Shown: positions 24,288-34,144, numbered from the stretch's first letter. The stretch: DNA of 64,000 nucleotides from Chryseobacterium sp. KLBC 52 (GCF_003347605.1 NZ_QDFZ01000020.1:42475-106474), one strand, 5' to 3'. Program-made: numbers and translations. Notes: generated by a model not told the origin, from the letters alone.

Positions 24288-24767
24288 AAGTGGTATCCTA
24301 AGTAAGAATCAGTAAATCAATAAGAGTCTACAGTACTGTATACTTTTCGTAAAACGGCGTAATCCTGGTTCTGACAATAATTAAACAAACCAGATCATTG
24401 GAAACCAAACAGGATATGGTCATCGTTTTATACCATTTGTAGATCATAACTGTAATCCATCTGCCTTTATCGATCAGTCTATACATCTTTTTCTTAAAGT
24501 ACATTATGACAATGTCCTTCCTTTTGCCTTTTAGTGAAAATAAGTCTATCATAATCTTTGGTAATTTTTAGTTTCACAAATTTTTATGTTGTCCTTATTT
24601 CATGGATAGTTTTATTATTCCAAATATGGTGAAATAATAAAAATCTTCTTATGACGCGAATCATAAAAGTCTTAGGTAGCTGCTTTTTATTAATTAAATA
24701 ATATCATGACTACATTCAAAATATATTGTCATCTAATTAACAAAAGAAATCGGGCACTATTTTTTCA

Positions 24768-27737
24768 TCAATTCTGGACACTAATATATTTTTTGAGTAC
24801 TTCAATAAGGTCTGCCTTTCTTACAGGTTTGGGAAGAAAATCATTCATTCCTGCTTCAAGGCACTTTTCTTTTTCGCCGAGAACATTTCCGGCTGTAACG
24901 CCGATGATAGGTATATGTTCATATCCCAGCAGCATTCTGATATTTTGTGTTGCCTCAATACCGCTCATTATCGGCATCTGCACATCCATCAAAATAATGG
25001 AAAACTGCTTTTTCCTGCATTCCTCCAAAGCCTGCAGCCCATTGACCGCTTCCGTTAGTTGTATACCGGGAGCAATAGCCTTCACCATTCTATTATTCAG
25101 GACCATATTCACAACATTATCATCAACCAAAAGCACTTCTAATTCCGGGGCAATTAAATGCGAAACTTTTTCAGACTGATCCTTACTAATTTCTACGGTA
25201 TAACTTCGATCTACTTTTTTTAAGGTTTTGTACAGTTCATGTGATTTGATAGGTTTCAACAATAAATGTGCATTTTGTATTTTCCTCACCGAGGTAAATA
25301 TGCTCAGTTCTTCAGAAGAAGAAGAAAGTATTATAAATGGAGCAGTCTCTTTTCGCTGATTGAATAGCCCTGTCATTTTATCAATTGTTTCCAATCCGGA
25401 CATCAGAGGCATATGGTAATCCATCAGAATCACATCGAACCGTTCTCCTTTCAACAAGATTTCCAATGCTTCCATCCCATTTGAAGCCAGGGTGGATTTG
25501 ATATTCTTATAGCTAAGCATGTGCTCAAGAATGATCCTGTTGGTTTCATTATCATCAACCACCAGAGCTGTTTTAATAGTAATTTCATCCTCCTCTTTCA
25601 ATTGAGAGATTTCGTAAGGAATCTCAATGTCAAAGAAAAATACAGAACCTTTTTCCTTTGTGCTGCTCAAGGACAAATGGCTTCCCATATATCCAAGGAT
25701 ATTGTTCGAAATAGTAAGCCCCAGACCCGTGCCACCATATTGTTTACTGATGGAACTGTTTTCCTGCGTAAAGGCGTCAAAAATGTATTTCTGTTTTTCA
25801 ACAGGGATTCCGATCCCTGTATCTCTAACTGAGAAACGCAAAGTAACAGTATTATCATCCATGCGTAATTTCTCTACTTTTAGCTCGATCTCTCCCTTTT
25901 CTGTGAATTTCACAGCATTCCCAAGAAGATTGATTAAGATCTGTTTTAACCTTGCTTCATCTATAAAAAGTATTTTTGGAAGACCCGGTTCAATATTGAG
26001 AAGAAGTTCAATGTTTTTTTTCTGGGATTGATAAATGATAACATTGATAACCTGACTCAACATATCATAAACATCACATTTTTCAATCAAAAGTTCCATT
26101 TTTCCGGATTCTATTTTAGAAAAATCCAATATATCATTGATGATGCTGAGCAGATTTTCCCCTGATTCATTGATATAATTCAGATATTGCATCTGTATTT
26201 CATTCAATGGTGTCGTGAGGAGAAGGTCTGAAAAACCAATGACTCCGTTTAAAGGAGTCCTGATCTCATGACTCATATTGGCAAGAAATTCGGATTTTGC
26301 TTTGCTGGCTATATCTGCTGTTTCTTTGGCATTTTTCAGTTCTTCATTTATCTTTACAGCATTTGTAATATTCTGTATGGAAATAATTACTCCCCCTACT
26401 TCATCTTTTGTAAGATACCATGGACCGACTTTAAGGTCATAATGCTGAATTTGTTCTTTTCCTTCTACCTTTAGCGTATAGTCACCGTTGATATACGTTT
26501 TTCCCAACAGCGCATTGTCATAAATCTCTTTTCTTTCTTTAGGAATATTAGTGGATATCGTGAAAAGATTATGACCAATAAGATCTACATTATTCATACT
26601 AAATTCCTCTTTCCACCTGTTGCTTACAGCAACATAGTTAAGGTCTTTATCAAACATAGCCAAAGGAACAGGAACATCAGTGGCAAAAGACTGCATGATA
26701 GCCTCCTTCCGGGTAACCTCCAGAAACATCTTTTTGAAAGCATCGATGTCCTGAATGATTCCGAAAACCCTTTTGCAGCTATCACCTTCAAATTCGGGAA
26801 TCCCTTTTACTCTTACCCAGATCATTACGCCATCATTACGCAAAAGCTGGAGCTCCTCATCAAAAGTAATTCCTTGTTGTATTGCCCTGTTAAAAAGGTA
26901 TTTTATTCTCTCTCCGCTCTTCCCTTTGTAAAATTCAAGGGCACTGTCGAAAGTCGGCTCGAAATCATCTTTCAGTTTGTGAATTTCTCTTGTACTTTGA
27001 GACCAGAAGAGCTTTCCGGTCTTCATATTGGCTTCCCAACCTCCCACTTGGGCTACTAAGCTTGTTTCCTCAAGCATTTCCTTAGTGTTAAACAGATCTT
27101 TTTCCAACTTCCCACGACGGATAAGGTCAGATTTTAGTTGTATATAAACAAAAATAGTTACCCCAATGGCGGCCATTGCAGAAAAGACGATGAACAACAC
27201 GGTCAACTCGGAAGACTTGTTCAGATCTTCATTTTTTATGGCAAGTTGAGCCTCCTCCTGTTTTACAAATTTCTGAACAAGCGTGCGGCATCTGTCCATA
27301 GCCTCCTTGTTTTGTACAAGTTCTTCCGGACTCATCACTATTCCTTTTTTACGATTCTCAATAAGCAATGCGTATTCCTTCATCATCATTTCTGAAATAT
27401 GCAGCAATTCATTGAGAACATTAATCTGGTCTTTATCTCTAAGATGAAGTCTACCTCTATCAGAAACAAGCATCGGATATTCACTCCTGCTTTTATTGAA
27501 AGGTTCAAGAAAATTTTCTCTTCCGGTAAGCTGATAGCCCCGGTTTCCCGTTTCAGCATTTAAAAGAGTGCTTAAGATATCTTTTGCTAAGCTTATAGAT
27601 TCCTTATTTTTTAATAAGTCTTTCCTATTCTCCATCTGCTTATGGATGCTGATATAAGATGCTATGGAACTAGCAATCAGAAGCATCAAAGAAATCACTA
27701 CTCCAATTTTGAGATTTCTTATAATTTTTTTTGGCAT
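24768..27737 (-). CDS. hybrid sensor histidine kinase with two receiver domains
   Basis: 989 residues. TM helices at about 9-29 and 178-200 enclose a CHASE3-type extracellular sensor (AETGNRGYQLTGRENFLEPF, about 61-80). Then a PAS/PAC domain (about 225-335), a second PAS (about 345-460), HisKA with His490 in FLANMSHEIRTPLNG, and HATPase_c with NLLGNAVKF (N box, about 603), RDTGIGIP and YGGTGLGL. Two receiver domains follow: REC1 with Asp773 (VILMDYHMPLMSG) and Lys828; REC2 with Asp918 (IILMDVQMPIMSG) and KP (about 960). No output regulator or Hpt gene is adjacent, so this is an orphan kinase and its input is unknown. The layout suggests a multistep phosphorelay. Confidence 0.95.
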   Translation of the reverse strand: MPKKIIRNLKIGVVISLMLLIASSIASYISIHKQMENRKDLLKNKESISLAKDILSTLLNAETGNRGYQLTGRENFLEPFNKSRSEYPMLVSDRGRLHLRDKDQINVLNELLHISEMMMKEYALLIENRKKGIVMSPEELVQNKEAMDRCRTLVQKFVKQEEAQLAIKNEDLNKSSELTVLFIVFSAMAAIGVTIFVYIQLKSDLIRRGKLEKDLFNTKEMLEETSLVAQVGGWEANMKTGKLFWSQSTREIHKLKDDFEPTFDSALEFYKGKSGERIKYLFNRAIQQGITFDEELQLLRNDGVMIWVRVKGIPEFEGDSCKRVFGIIQDIDAFKKMFLEVTRKEAIMQSFATDVPVPLAMFDKDLNYVAVSNRWKEEFSMNNVDLIGHNLFTISTNIPKERKEIYDNALLGKTYINGDYTLKVEGKEQIQHYDLKVGPWYLTKDEVGGVIISIQNITNAVKINEELKNAKETADIASKAKSEFLANMSHEIRTPLNGVIGFSDLLLTTPLNEIQMQYLNYINESGENLLSIINDILDFSKIESGKMELLIEKCDVYDMLSQVINVIIYQSQKKNIELLLNIEPGLPKILFIDEARLKQILINLLGNAVKFTEKGEIELKVEKLRMDDNTVTLRFSVRDTGIGIPVEKQKYIFDAFTQENSSISKQYGGTGLGLTISNNILGYMGSHLSLSSTKEKGSVFFFDIEIPYEISQLKEEDEITIKTALVVDDNETNRIILEHMLSYKNIKSTLASNGMEALEILLKGERFDVILMDYHMPLMSGLETIDKMTGLFNQRKETAPFIILSSSSEELSIFTSVRKIQNAHLLLKPIKSHELYKTLKKVDRSYTVEISKDQSEKVSHLIAPELEVLLVDDNVVNMVLNNRMVKAIAPGIQLTEAVNGLQALEECRKKQFSIILMDVQMPIMSGIEATQNIRMLLGYEHIPIIGVTAGNVLGEKEKCLEAGMNDFLPKPVRKADLIEVLKKYISVQN

Positions 27738-27876
27738 TTAATCGTATTTTGGCAATAAAATACTAAAAATAGGTCATTTTATAATATTAACAAATTAATT
27801 TAGAAATTTGTCAGGAGATATTTGAATAGGAGTACACTATGGCCACTTTCATCATTGATTTTTGCCACAAGCTATA

Positions 27877-27902
27877 AAAAATCCCCGGATCTCTCCGGGG
27901 AT
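27877..27902 (-). terminator. terminator of the T9SS cargo gene
   Basis: On the minus strand ATCCCCGGA / TCCGGGGAT with a 4-base loop and a following T tract, about 58 bp after the stop at 27960. An identical hairpin occurs at about 28927-28943 next to the decayed copy. Confidence 0.88.
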
Positions 27903-27959
27903 AAAATCAAATCAATTATAACATAAAAATATGCTATTTTGTATTAACAGACATTACTA

Positions 27960-28682
27960 TTAAATTATTTTAATCGCTTTCAACGTTTGTTTGGAGCCAT
28001 CTTTTTTGTGCAACGTAATTAAATATGTTCCTTGCTTTAACTCTCCTAAATAAAGAACAGAATCAGGCTTGTCTATAGTTTTAATCAGCTTCCCTGACAT
28101 ATCATAAATCAACACTGACTTTATATTTGTGATATCAGAAATATGTAAAACATCTTTGAATGGATTGGGATATAATTTAACAGAGTTGTTTGCTTTTGAA
28201 CCTGAAGTCTCACTGGTTGCCAATGAAGCTTCTCTAGTAATTTCAATGGTGAAATTCCCTTCTGCATGATCATAATACCCATCGTATTGACCAACATTTA
28301 CATAATAGATGGTTTTCGGCACAGTAGAAATGGTAAGTGTTTCAACTTTTCCCACGCCTTTTACTTCTCTATTTGCTGTTCCACTGCATACCAGATCAGT
28401 ACAACTCCCTGTATATATCCCAATCTGATGATTCCAATCTGAGATAGTAGTGGCTTTAATACTTACATAACCTCCATCACCTGTAAAAGAATACCAAAGT
28501 CCATCATTCATTCCACCTGTACAAGCAGTTACAAATCCATCATTTGGAGATGTTACCCCGTCTGTCTGATCAAAGGTATAAGGCAATTGCAAGACTTGGG
28601 TGGCCGTTGAACAGGTATTGTTAGTTTGCCCAAAGCTTAAACATGAAAATGCTAAAAGAAGTAGAAAATACGTTTTTTTCAT
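27960..28682 (-). CDS. secreted protein with type IX sorting domain (type A)
   Basis: 240 residues. A signal peptide (MKKTYFLLLLAFSCLSFGQ) precedes a beta-sandwich ectodomain (about 20-155) containing NTCSTATQVLQLPY and TACTGGMNDGLWYSFTGDGG, typical of domains in secreted Flavobacteriia proteins that carry pairs of Cys. The C-terminal about 75 residues are a Por/T9SS type A sorting domain: VKLYPNPFKDVLHI, SVLIYDMSGKLIKTI, GELKQGTYLITLHKKDG. The protein should be exported by the type IX system and attached to the surface or released. There is no catalytic motif. A degenerate copy follows upstream at 28920-29265. Confidence 0.88.
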   Translation of the reverse strand: MKKTYFLLLLAFSCLSFGQTNNTCSTATQVLQLPYTFDQTDGVTSPNDGFVTACTGGMNDGLWYSFTGDGGYVSIKATTISDWNHQIGIYTGSCTDLVCSGTANREVKGVGKVETLTISTVPKTIYYVNVGQYDGYYDHAEGNFTIEITREASLATSETSGSKANNSVKLYPNPFKDVLHISDITNIKSVLIYDMSGKLIKTIDKPDSVLYLGELKQGTYLITLHKKDGSKQTLKAIKII

Positions 28683-28753
28683 TCTGAGATAATTTTTAAT
28701 TGATTTATCAATTAATAAACAGTGCGTTTCATCAGGTACCTTTTATGATGGGG

Positions 28754-28761
28754 CAAATCTA
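28754..28761 (-). promoter_or_regulatory. -7 element of the T9SS cargo gene
   Basis: TAGATTTG on the minus strand, 72 bp before the start at 28682. The same octamer with surrounding sequence is conserved in the decayed copy at 29193-29200, which supports its being the promoter. The stretch 28824-28919 has nothing recognisable. Confidence 0.6.
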
Positions 28762-28919
28762 CAATGACAAATCAGCTAATAACGAAACAATTCTGTAGAT
28801 ATAAATTGTAGCTCTGTAGATTTTAATGGTGCTTTTTATCAAATTATTTAGGATATATTTAGGTGGTACAGTACATCAACAAAGTATTATTGAAGCATTG
28901 GCAAGACTTTACAACAAAA

Positions 28920-29265
28920 AAATCCCCGGATCTCTCCGGGGATACAACCAAATGAATTAACATGAAAAAATGTTATTTTTTATTATCGGATCGATTAATT
29001 TTAAATGATTAAATCGAGTTCAACATTTGTTTTAAAGCCATCGTTTTGCTGAAAAGTAATTGATGATACTCCTCGCTTCAGATCTCCTTACTTAAGATCA
29101 GAATCAAACTGATCTATAAGCTTTCCAGAATATCATACATTGAAATGATCAGACATAAGCTGTGAGTGTTTACAGTACTTCTTATGATGTAGCAAATCTA
29201 CAGTGATCATTAATGAAGTAACAAAACAATCCTGTAGATATAAAATTGCATTTGTGTAGATTTTG
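28920..29265 (-). pseudogene. decayed duplicate of the T9SS cargo gene
   Basis: This block repeats the whole flank layout of the gene at 27960-28682: terminator ATCCCCGGATCTCTCCGGGGAT, C-terminal codons, and promoter region with CAAATCTA and GTAGATATAAA. The stop is at 29001. Minus-strand translation of the C-terminus gives GDLKRGVSSITFQQNDGF plus TNVELDLII, aligning with GELKQGTYLITLHKKDGS of the intact gene. Further upstream the frame is broken (YDI, SGKLI and DQFDSD readable only across shifts) and the ectodomain is deleted. The remaining gap to 29804 contains one orphan minus-strand terminator. Confidence 0.85.
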
Positions 29266-29521
29266 TTTGTCATATTTTTCAATATTGAAGTGGATCTATA
29301 TTGTTGAACTTTGATTTTGGTTTGTTTTAACCGATAACATTGTCATTTGTAATTCTGAAACTTTTTTCTGATTTTGCTTCCGCTGCTATTAGATCAATAA
29401 AAATAAAGTGTTGAAATCTTCTGTAGTGGATTGGTGGAATGTATGAAATAGGAGAATAAGACTGATACTTAAAAAATTATAATCAATACATTATAGAAAA
29501 ATACCTTTTCAATTTCCCCAC

Positions 29522-29551
29522 AAAAAAAACCTCCCGAATCACTGAGAGGTT
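29522..29551 (-). terminator. orphan minus-strand terminator
   Basis: On the minus strand AACCTC...GAGGTT followed by T8. No minus-strand gene precedes it within 29552-29804, where only AT-rich DNA and a 7-bp palindrome (ATATGAT/ATCATAT, 29619-29636) are seen. It may end a small RNA or be the relic of a lost gene. Confidence 0.55.
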
Positions 29552-29804
29552 ATACTGTAATTTGTCAGAAATATGAAATTTTCAATGCTCAAATATAATT
29601 AAGTGTTCACTCCATCGGATATGATCTGAATCATATGCCGTTATAAAATGATTAGAAGTTTTTTTAATTTAACAATTCTCAAGCGAATGACATCAAAATA
29701 TACTCCTTAATTCACTGACATATATTAGTTTATTATAATAGAAATCAATCGATATTTAGAATCATTTTTCGTATTTTTAAGGTATAAGTTTAAAATAATC
29801 AATT

Positions 29805-30830
29805 ATGAAAGCAGTACGTTTTTTCGGACACAAAGATGTCCGTGTAGTCAATGATATGGAAAAACCCAGTCCTAAAGGTGATGAAGTCTTATTAAAAATT
29901 GGAGGAGCAGGGGTTTGCCATTCAGATCTTCATATTATTGATGAAGGAACTGTAGGAGGTTCAGTATTCACATTAGGGCATGAAAACGCCGGCTGGATCG
30001 AAGAAGCAGGCCCGGATGTGAAAGGATATAAAAAAGGAGATGCTGTTTTGGTGTATGGCCCGTGGGGATGCGGCCATTGTAAGCCCTGTCAGCAATCTAA
30101 AGAAAACTATTGTGACCATCAGTCTGAAATGGCTTATGGAGGTGGTTTGGGATTAGACGGAGGGATGGCCGAGTATATGCTTGTACCTTCTTCAAGATTA
30201 TTGGTTCCTATTTATGATCTGGATCCTGTGATTGCCGCTCCGCTTACTGATGCAGCTCTTACTCCTTACTCTGCGATTAAAAGATCGTTGTCTAAATTAA
30301 CCCCTGATGAATACGTTGTAGTAATTGGTGTAGGAGGACTTGGACATGTTGCTCTGCAGATCCTTAAAGAAATCAGTGGCAGTACCATCATTGCCTGTGA
30401 TGTAACGGATGAAAAACTGGCTTTTGCCAAAGAATTGGGAGCTACATTTACTGTCAACTCAAAAGATGCCGATGCTGCGAAGCAGATTCAGAAAATTACA
30501 GGCATTAAAAAAGCTAAAGTGGTCATTGATTTTGTAGGAGCAACATCCACCATTGAACTTGGAACTAAAATTGTGAGTCTGGATGGTGATCTTACTATTG
30601 TTGGATTGGGTGGCGGCCATTATCAGTACAGCATGTCCGGACTTCCATTTGGAGTAAGCATGACGAATCCTTATTGGGGATCAAGAGTTGAACTTATGGA
30701 AGTGGTAGGATTGGCAAGACAGAAAAAAATTCATATTGAAATTGAAAAATATAATCTGGATCAGGCCAATGAAGTTTATGACCGAATGAGAAACGGAAAG
30801 ATCAAAGGAAGAGCTGTTTTGATTCCATAA
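29805..30830 (+). CDS. zinc-dependent NAD(P) alcohol dehydrogenase (MDR family)
   Basis: 341 residues. Catalytic zinc ligands are Cys38 (GVCHSDLH) and the His/Glu pair in LGHENAGWI. The structural zinc site is CGHCKPCQQSKENYC with four Cys. The coenzyme fold shows VVIGVGGLGHVALQIL (about 171-186). It oxidises or reduces primary or secondary alcohols; the substrate is unknown. It stands alone, just before the LacI gene of the pectin locus, with its own terminator. Confidence 0.93.
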   Translation: MKAVRFFGHKDVRVVNDMEKPSPKGDEVLLKIGGAGVCHSDLHIIDEGTVGGSVFTLGHENAGWIEEAGPDVKGYKKGDAVLVYGPWGCGHCKPCQQSKENYCDHQSEMAYGGGLGLDGGMAEYMLVPSSRLLVPIYDLDPVIAAPLTDAALTPYSAIKRSLSKLTPDEYVVVIGVGGLGHVALQILKEISGSTIIACDVTDEKLAFAKELGATFTVNSKDADAAKQIQKITGIKKAKVVIDFVGATSTIELGTKIVSLDGDLTIVGLGGGHYQYSMSGLPFGVSMTNPYWGSRVELMEVVGLARQKKIHIEIEKYNLDQANEVYDRMRNGKIKGRAVLIP

Positions 30831-30851
30831 TAAAATGAAAATAGAATATAC

Positions 30852-30881
30852 AGCCGGAAGTAGTTTTACTTTCGGCTTTTC
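30852..30881 (+). terminator. intrinsic terminator after the alcohol dehydrogenase
   Basis: AGCCGGAAGTA / TACTTTCGGCT with loop GTTT and a short T tract, 21 bp after the stop. Confidence 0.88.
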
Positions 30882-31060
30882 TATTACCTAGTATTCACTC
30901 AATCAGATATTTAAATCCAATTAAACCAGAACAGATCTGAAATATGCAAAAAAGGAATTTAAAATGCATCTTTTTCCTTTCAAATAGCTATAATTTGATT
31001 AAATTTACGTCAATAACGTCTGCTGTTCAGACCTCATAAAAACGCTCAGAAAAAATCAGT

Positions 31061-32089
31061 ATGAATAAGAAAAGTGCCACAATCTATGATATTTCCAATA
31101 AGCTCAACGTAAGTGTGGCAACTGTTTCAAGAGCATTGAATGACCACCCGCGAATAAGCGAGGCTACAAAAGAGCTGGTTCGCAAAACGGCCAAGGAAAT
31201 GAATTATAAGCAGAACAACCTTGCCAAAGCTTTAAAAAGCGGTGAAACCAAAAACGTAGGAATCATTGTTCCGTATATCAATACGAATTTCTTTTCATCG
31301 GTGATCAGAGGAATTGAGGAAGAACTTTCCCCACTCGGCTATCATGTGATCATCTGTCAGAGCCACGAAGATGTAAATATTGAAAAAAGACAACTTAATA
31401 CGTTGCTGAATGCACAGGTAGATGGTATTTTTATGTCTGTTTCCAAAACAACAACAGACATCAGCCATATCCAAAGCATTATAGATACTTCCAATACACC
31501 AGTTATCTTTTTTGACCGTAAAAAAGATATTTCAGGGATCAGCACAGTGACTATTGATGATTATCGTGGGGGCTACTTGGCTACGGAGCATCTTATCAAG
31601 GAAGGTTATAAAAATATATGCCATTTTGCAGGAGATCTTAATCTTGAAATTTATCAGAACCGTCTTAACGGGTATAAACAGGCTTTAGCAGATCATCACC
31701 TTCCTGTAAAAGAGGATAATATCATTTTTACAGGCAGTTCTATTGAAGAAGGTACGGAGGCCATCAAAAAACTGTGGAGTAAAAAATCTGTTCCTGATGC
31801 TATATTTTCGTCCAGTGATTTTGCCGCGTTAGGTGCCTGCCAGGAATTGAAGAAACGAAACATCAAAATCCCTCAGGAAGTAGCTATCATCGGATTTTCC
31901 AACGAGCCTTTTACCCAATTTATGGAACTTCCGATCAGTTCTGTTGACCAGACGCCTGTATTGATGGGAAAAATGGCGGGACAGGTATTTTTAGAAAGCG
32001 TCAAAGAAAACGGTTCCGGAGTTTCTATTGAGAAAAAGGTAGTGCTTACACCACAGCTTTATATCAGGAAGTCTTCTAAGAGAAAATAG
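31061..32089 (+). CDS. LacI-family regulator, probable pectin/hexuronate repressor
   Basis: 342 residues. The N-terminal HTH and hinge are TIYDISNKLNVSVATVSRAL (about 8-27) and NYKQNNLAKALKSG. The sugar-binding fold begins VGIIVPYINTNFFSSVIRGI and includes DGIFMSVS and AIIGFSNEPFTQFM. LacI proteins bind short palindromes and release them on binding a sugar. AATCGATT-centred palindromes occur in the kduI and susC control regions 11-12 kb away and a weaker match before the last pectate lyase; this is the only sugar regulator in the locus, so it is the obvious candidate. KDG or a pectin-derived uronate as inducer is inferred. No such palindrome is seen before its own start. Confidence 0.9.
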   Translation: MNKKSATIYDISNKLNVSVATVSRALNDHPRISEATKELVRKTAKEMNYKQNNLAKALKSGETKNVGIIVPYINTNFFSSVIRGIEEELSPLGYHVIICQSHEDVNIEKRQLNTLLNAQVDGIFMSVSKTTTDISHIQSIIDTSNTPVIFFDRKKDISGISTVTIDDYRGGYLATEHLIKEGYKNICHFAGDLNLEIYQNRLNGYKQALADHHLPVKEDNIIFTGSSIEEGTEAIKKLWSKKSVPDAIFSSSDFAALGACQELKKRNIKIPQEVAIIGFSNEPFTQFMELPISSVDQTPVLMGKMAGQVFLESVKENGSGVSIEKKVVLTPQLYIRKSSKRK

Positions 32090-32104
32090 TATTTCTGTTT
32101 ACGT

Positions 32105-32436
32105 AAGCCATCAACAGCCTGTTTGTCATTCTGACGAAGGAACAATCTAAAATATATTCTATTTATAAGTTTTGGCTAAAGCCAATGATGATATTTCTTT
32201 TCATTAAACGGGCTAAAGCCCGTTCCTATTGATGTAAAATTACTGTGTCAACTAGTGTACTCCTTTAAGATATGCCACACAAGCCATCAACAGCCTGTTT
32301 GTCATTCTGACGAAGGAAGAATCTAAATTACATTCTATTTATAAGTTTTAGCTAAAGCCAATGATCGTATTTATTTTCATTAAACGGGCTTCCTTCGACT
32401 ACGCTCAGGATAGTAGCCCATTCCTATTGATGTAAA
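32105..32436. repeat. tandem pair of an R3-type intergenic repeat
   Basis: Two copies, 32105-32238 and 32281-32436, begin AAGCCATCAACAGCCTGTTT, continue with GTCATTCTGACGAAGGAA, TTATAAGTTTT(G/A)GCTAAAGCCAATGAT and end TTCCTATTGATGTAAA. Copy one has a clean hairpin AACGGGC-TAAA-GCCCGTT (32207-32224). Copy two has that hairpin split by about 22 bp containing CCTTCGACTACGCTCAGGAT. It fills the gap between the convergent LacI and uxaA genes. Confidence 0.85.
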
Positions 32437-32458
32437 TGTTAGCGGTTCTTATATTAAA

Positions 32459-32491
32459 GAAAATGCCTCCTACCATGTAGAAAGCATTTTC
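32459..32491 (-). terminator. probable terminator of the uxa operon
   Basis: On the minus strand GAAAATGC...GCATTTTC with a long loop, followed by TTTA, 35 bp after the uxaA stop. The T tract is weak. Confidence 0.55.
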
Positions 32492-32525
32492 AATCCTAAT
32501 TAATATTTATAATTAAAAAAACATT

Positions 32526-34139
32526 TTATAAACTAACGCCTCTTCTCCAGGGAATAAAATCGTTTTGATTTAAAATGGCAGCTTTGGTTTTTATTTCTCC
32601 ACTGGCTACTTGGATGATATATTCCAGCAGCTCTTCTGCTTTTTCGTCAATTGTTTTTTCCCCTGTAATCACATCACCTGTGTTGAAATCGATAATATCA
32701 GGCATTCTTTCTGAAAGTGAAGTATTGGAGGATATTTTTACTACGGGAACAACAGGATTTCCGGTAGGAGTTCCAAGGCCTGTTGTAAATAGTACGATAT
32801 TGGAGCCCGAGCCAACCAAAGCTGTTGTACATTCTACATCGTTTCCTGGTGTGCACAATAAATTCAATCCCGGTTTCTTAATATATTCCGTAAAATCAAG
32901 AACGTCATTGATAGGCGATGAACCTCCTTTTTTAGCCGCTCCTGCAGACTTCATGGCATCAGTGATCAATCCGTCTTTAATATTCCCCGGTGACGGATTC
33001 ATATCAAAACCAGATCCTGCAGCAACGACTGATTCTTCAAAGTCTTTCATCAACTGTAAAAATCTTTCTGCATCTTTTTCATTCACACAACGGTTCACCA
33101 GCTCCTGCTCTACTCCGCACAATTCCGGGAATTCTGAAAGAATGGTTGCACCACCAATTCCCGCCATTAAATCTGACAGCTGCCCTAAAACCGGATTGGC
33201 AGAAATTCCTGAAAAACCATCCGAACCACCACATTCTAATCCTAGCACCAGTTTTGAAATGGATGCCTGTTTTCTTTGAATCTCATTCGCTTTCTTAATC
33301 GCTTCATAAGAATCTTTGATGATCCCGCTCAGCATTTCATCTACTGTTCCGGATTTTTGCTGTTCGTAAACAATAATCGGCTTTTTATTCTCAGGACTTA
33401 TCTTTTCCAAAGCATCTTTGAAAATCTGAACCTCAAGATTCTGACAACCGAGACTCAAAACAGTTGCTCCGGCTACATTCGGGTTATTAACATATCCTGC
33501 CAGCAAACGCCCCAAAGCTTCAGCATCCTGACGAATTCCGCCACAGCCGCCTTGATGAGTGATGAATTTAACTTCAATATTTTTAAATACACGCCCATCC
33601 TGATCTTCTTCAGCAATGATTTCCGTATCTGAATTATTGACCAGAGATCTCAGCAAAAGCTGATGTTTTGTCACTTTTTCGAACAAGAGTTCTTTTTCAA
33701 AAACATCTTTCAAAATCTCCACATTCCTGTTTTCACAAAAAACCAAAGGAAAAAACAGCCATACATTTTCTGTACCTACCTGTCCGTCTTCTCTGTGATA
33801 TCCCATGAATGTTCTGTCTTTCCACTCCTCTACATTTGGAGCTGTCCAGACAGTTGTTTCTGTTTTACCTTTTACTTTTGCGCTTTGATGTTTTACGTTT
33901 TCTGTCGTGATAACTTCACCTTTTTGAATCGGCTGGCTGGCTTTTCCTACCAAAACACCGTACATGATAATGGCATCACCTTCTGAAAGATCCTCCGTGA
34001 CAAACTTGTGCTTGGCCTTCGTATCTCTTATAATTTCATAGGTCAAATGATCCAAAGTAACCGTTTCGCCCTGATGAAGATCAACCAGAGCTACGACAAC
34101 ATTATCTTTGGGATTTACTTTCAATACTTTCTTCTGCAT
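32526..34139 (-). CDS. uxaA: altronate dehydratase
   Basis: 537 residues combining both UxaA parts: an N-terminal SAF domain (about 1-100, with NPKDNVVVALVDLHQGETV) and the large C-terminal catalytic domain with GGCGGIRQDAEALGRLLAGY, LGLECGGSDGFSGI and TTGLGTPTGNPVVPVVK. It dehydrates D-altronate to 2-keto-3-deoxygluconate (KDG), the third step of galacturonate catabolism, and needs iron or manganese. It follows uxaB by 5 bp and ends the catabolic run. Confidence 0.95.
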   Translation of the reverse strand: MQKKVLKVNPKDNVVVALVDLHQGETVTLDHLTYEIIRDTKAKHKFVTEDLSEGDAIIMYGVLVGKASQPIQKGEVITTENVKHQSAKVKGKTETTVWTAPNVEEWKDRTFMGYHREDGQVGTENVWLFFPLVFCENRNVEILKDVFEKELLFEKVTKHQLLLRSLVNNSDTEIIAEEDQDGRVFKNIEVKFITHQGGCGGIRQDAEALGRLLAGYVNNPNVAGATVLSLGCQNLEVQIFKDALEKISPENKKPIIVYEQQKSGTVDEMLSGIIKDSYEAIKKANEIQRKQASISKLVLGLECGGSDGFSGISANPVLGQLSDLMAGIGGATILSEFPELCGVEQELVNRCVNEKDAERFLQLMKDFEESVVAAGSGFDMNPSPGNIKDGLITDAMKSAGAAKKGGSSPINDVLDFTEYIKKPGLNLLCTPGNDVECTTALVGSGSNIVLFTTGLGTPTGNPVVPVVKISSNTSLSERMPDIIDFNTGDVITGEKTIDEKAEELLEYIIQVASGEIKTKAAILNQNDFIPWRRGVSL

Positions 34140-34144
34140 GATCT

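Noticed and set aside
24328..24552. 74-codon minus-strand ORF between the surface-protein and kinase genes
   Set aside because: No signal peptide, domain or supporting promoter/terminator; composition fits AT-rich non-coding DNA.
29740..29760. LacI-type site before the alcohol dehydrogenase (AATCAATCGATATTTAG)
   Set aside because: It has ATCGAT but lacks the outer GC...GC positions; too weak in AT-rich DNA.
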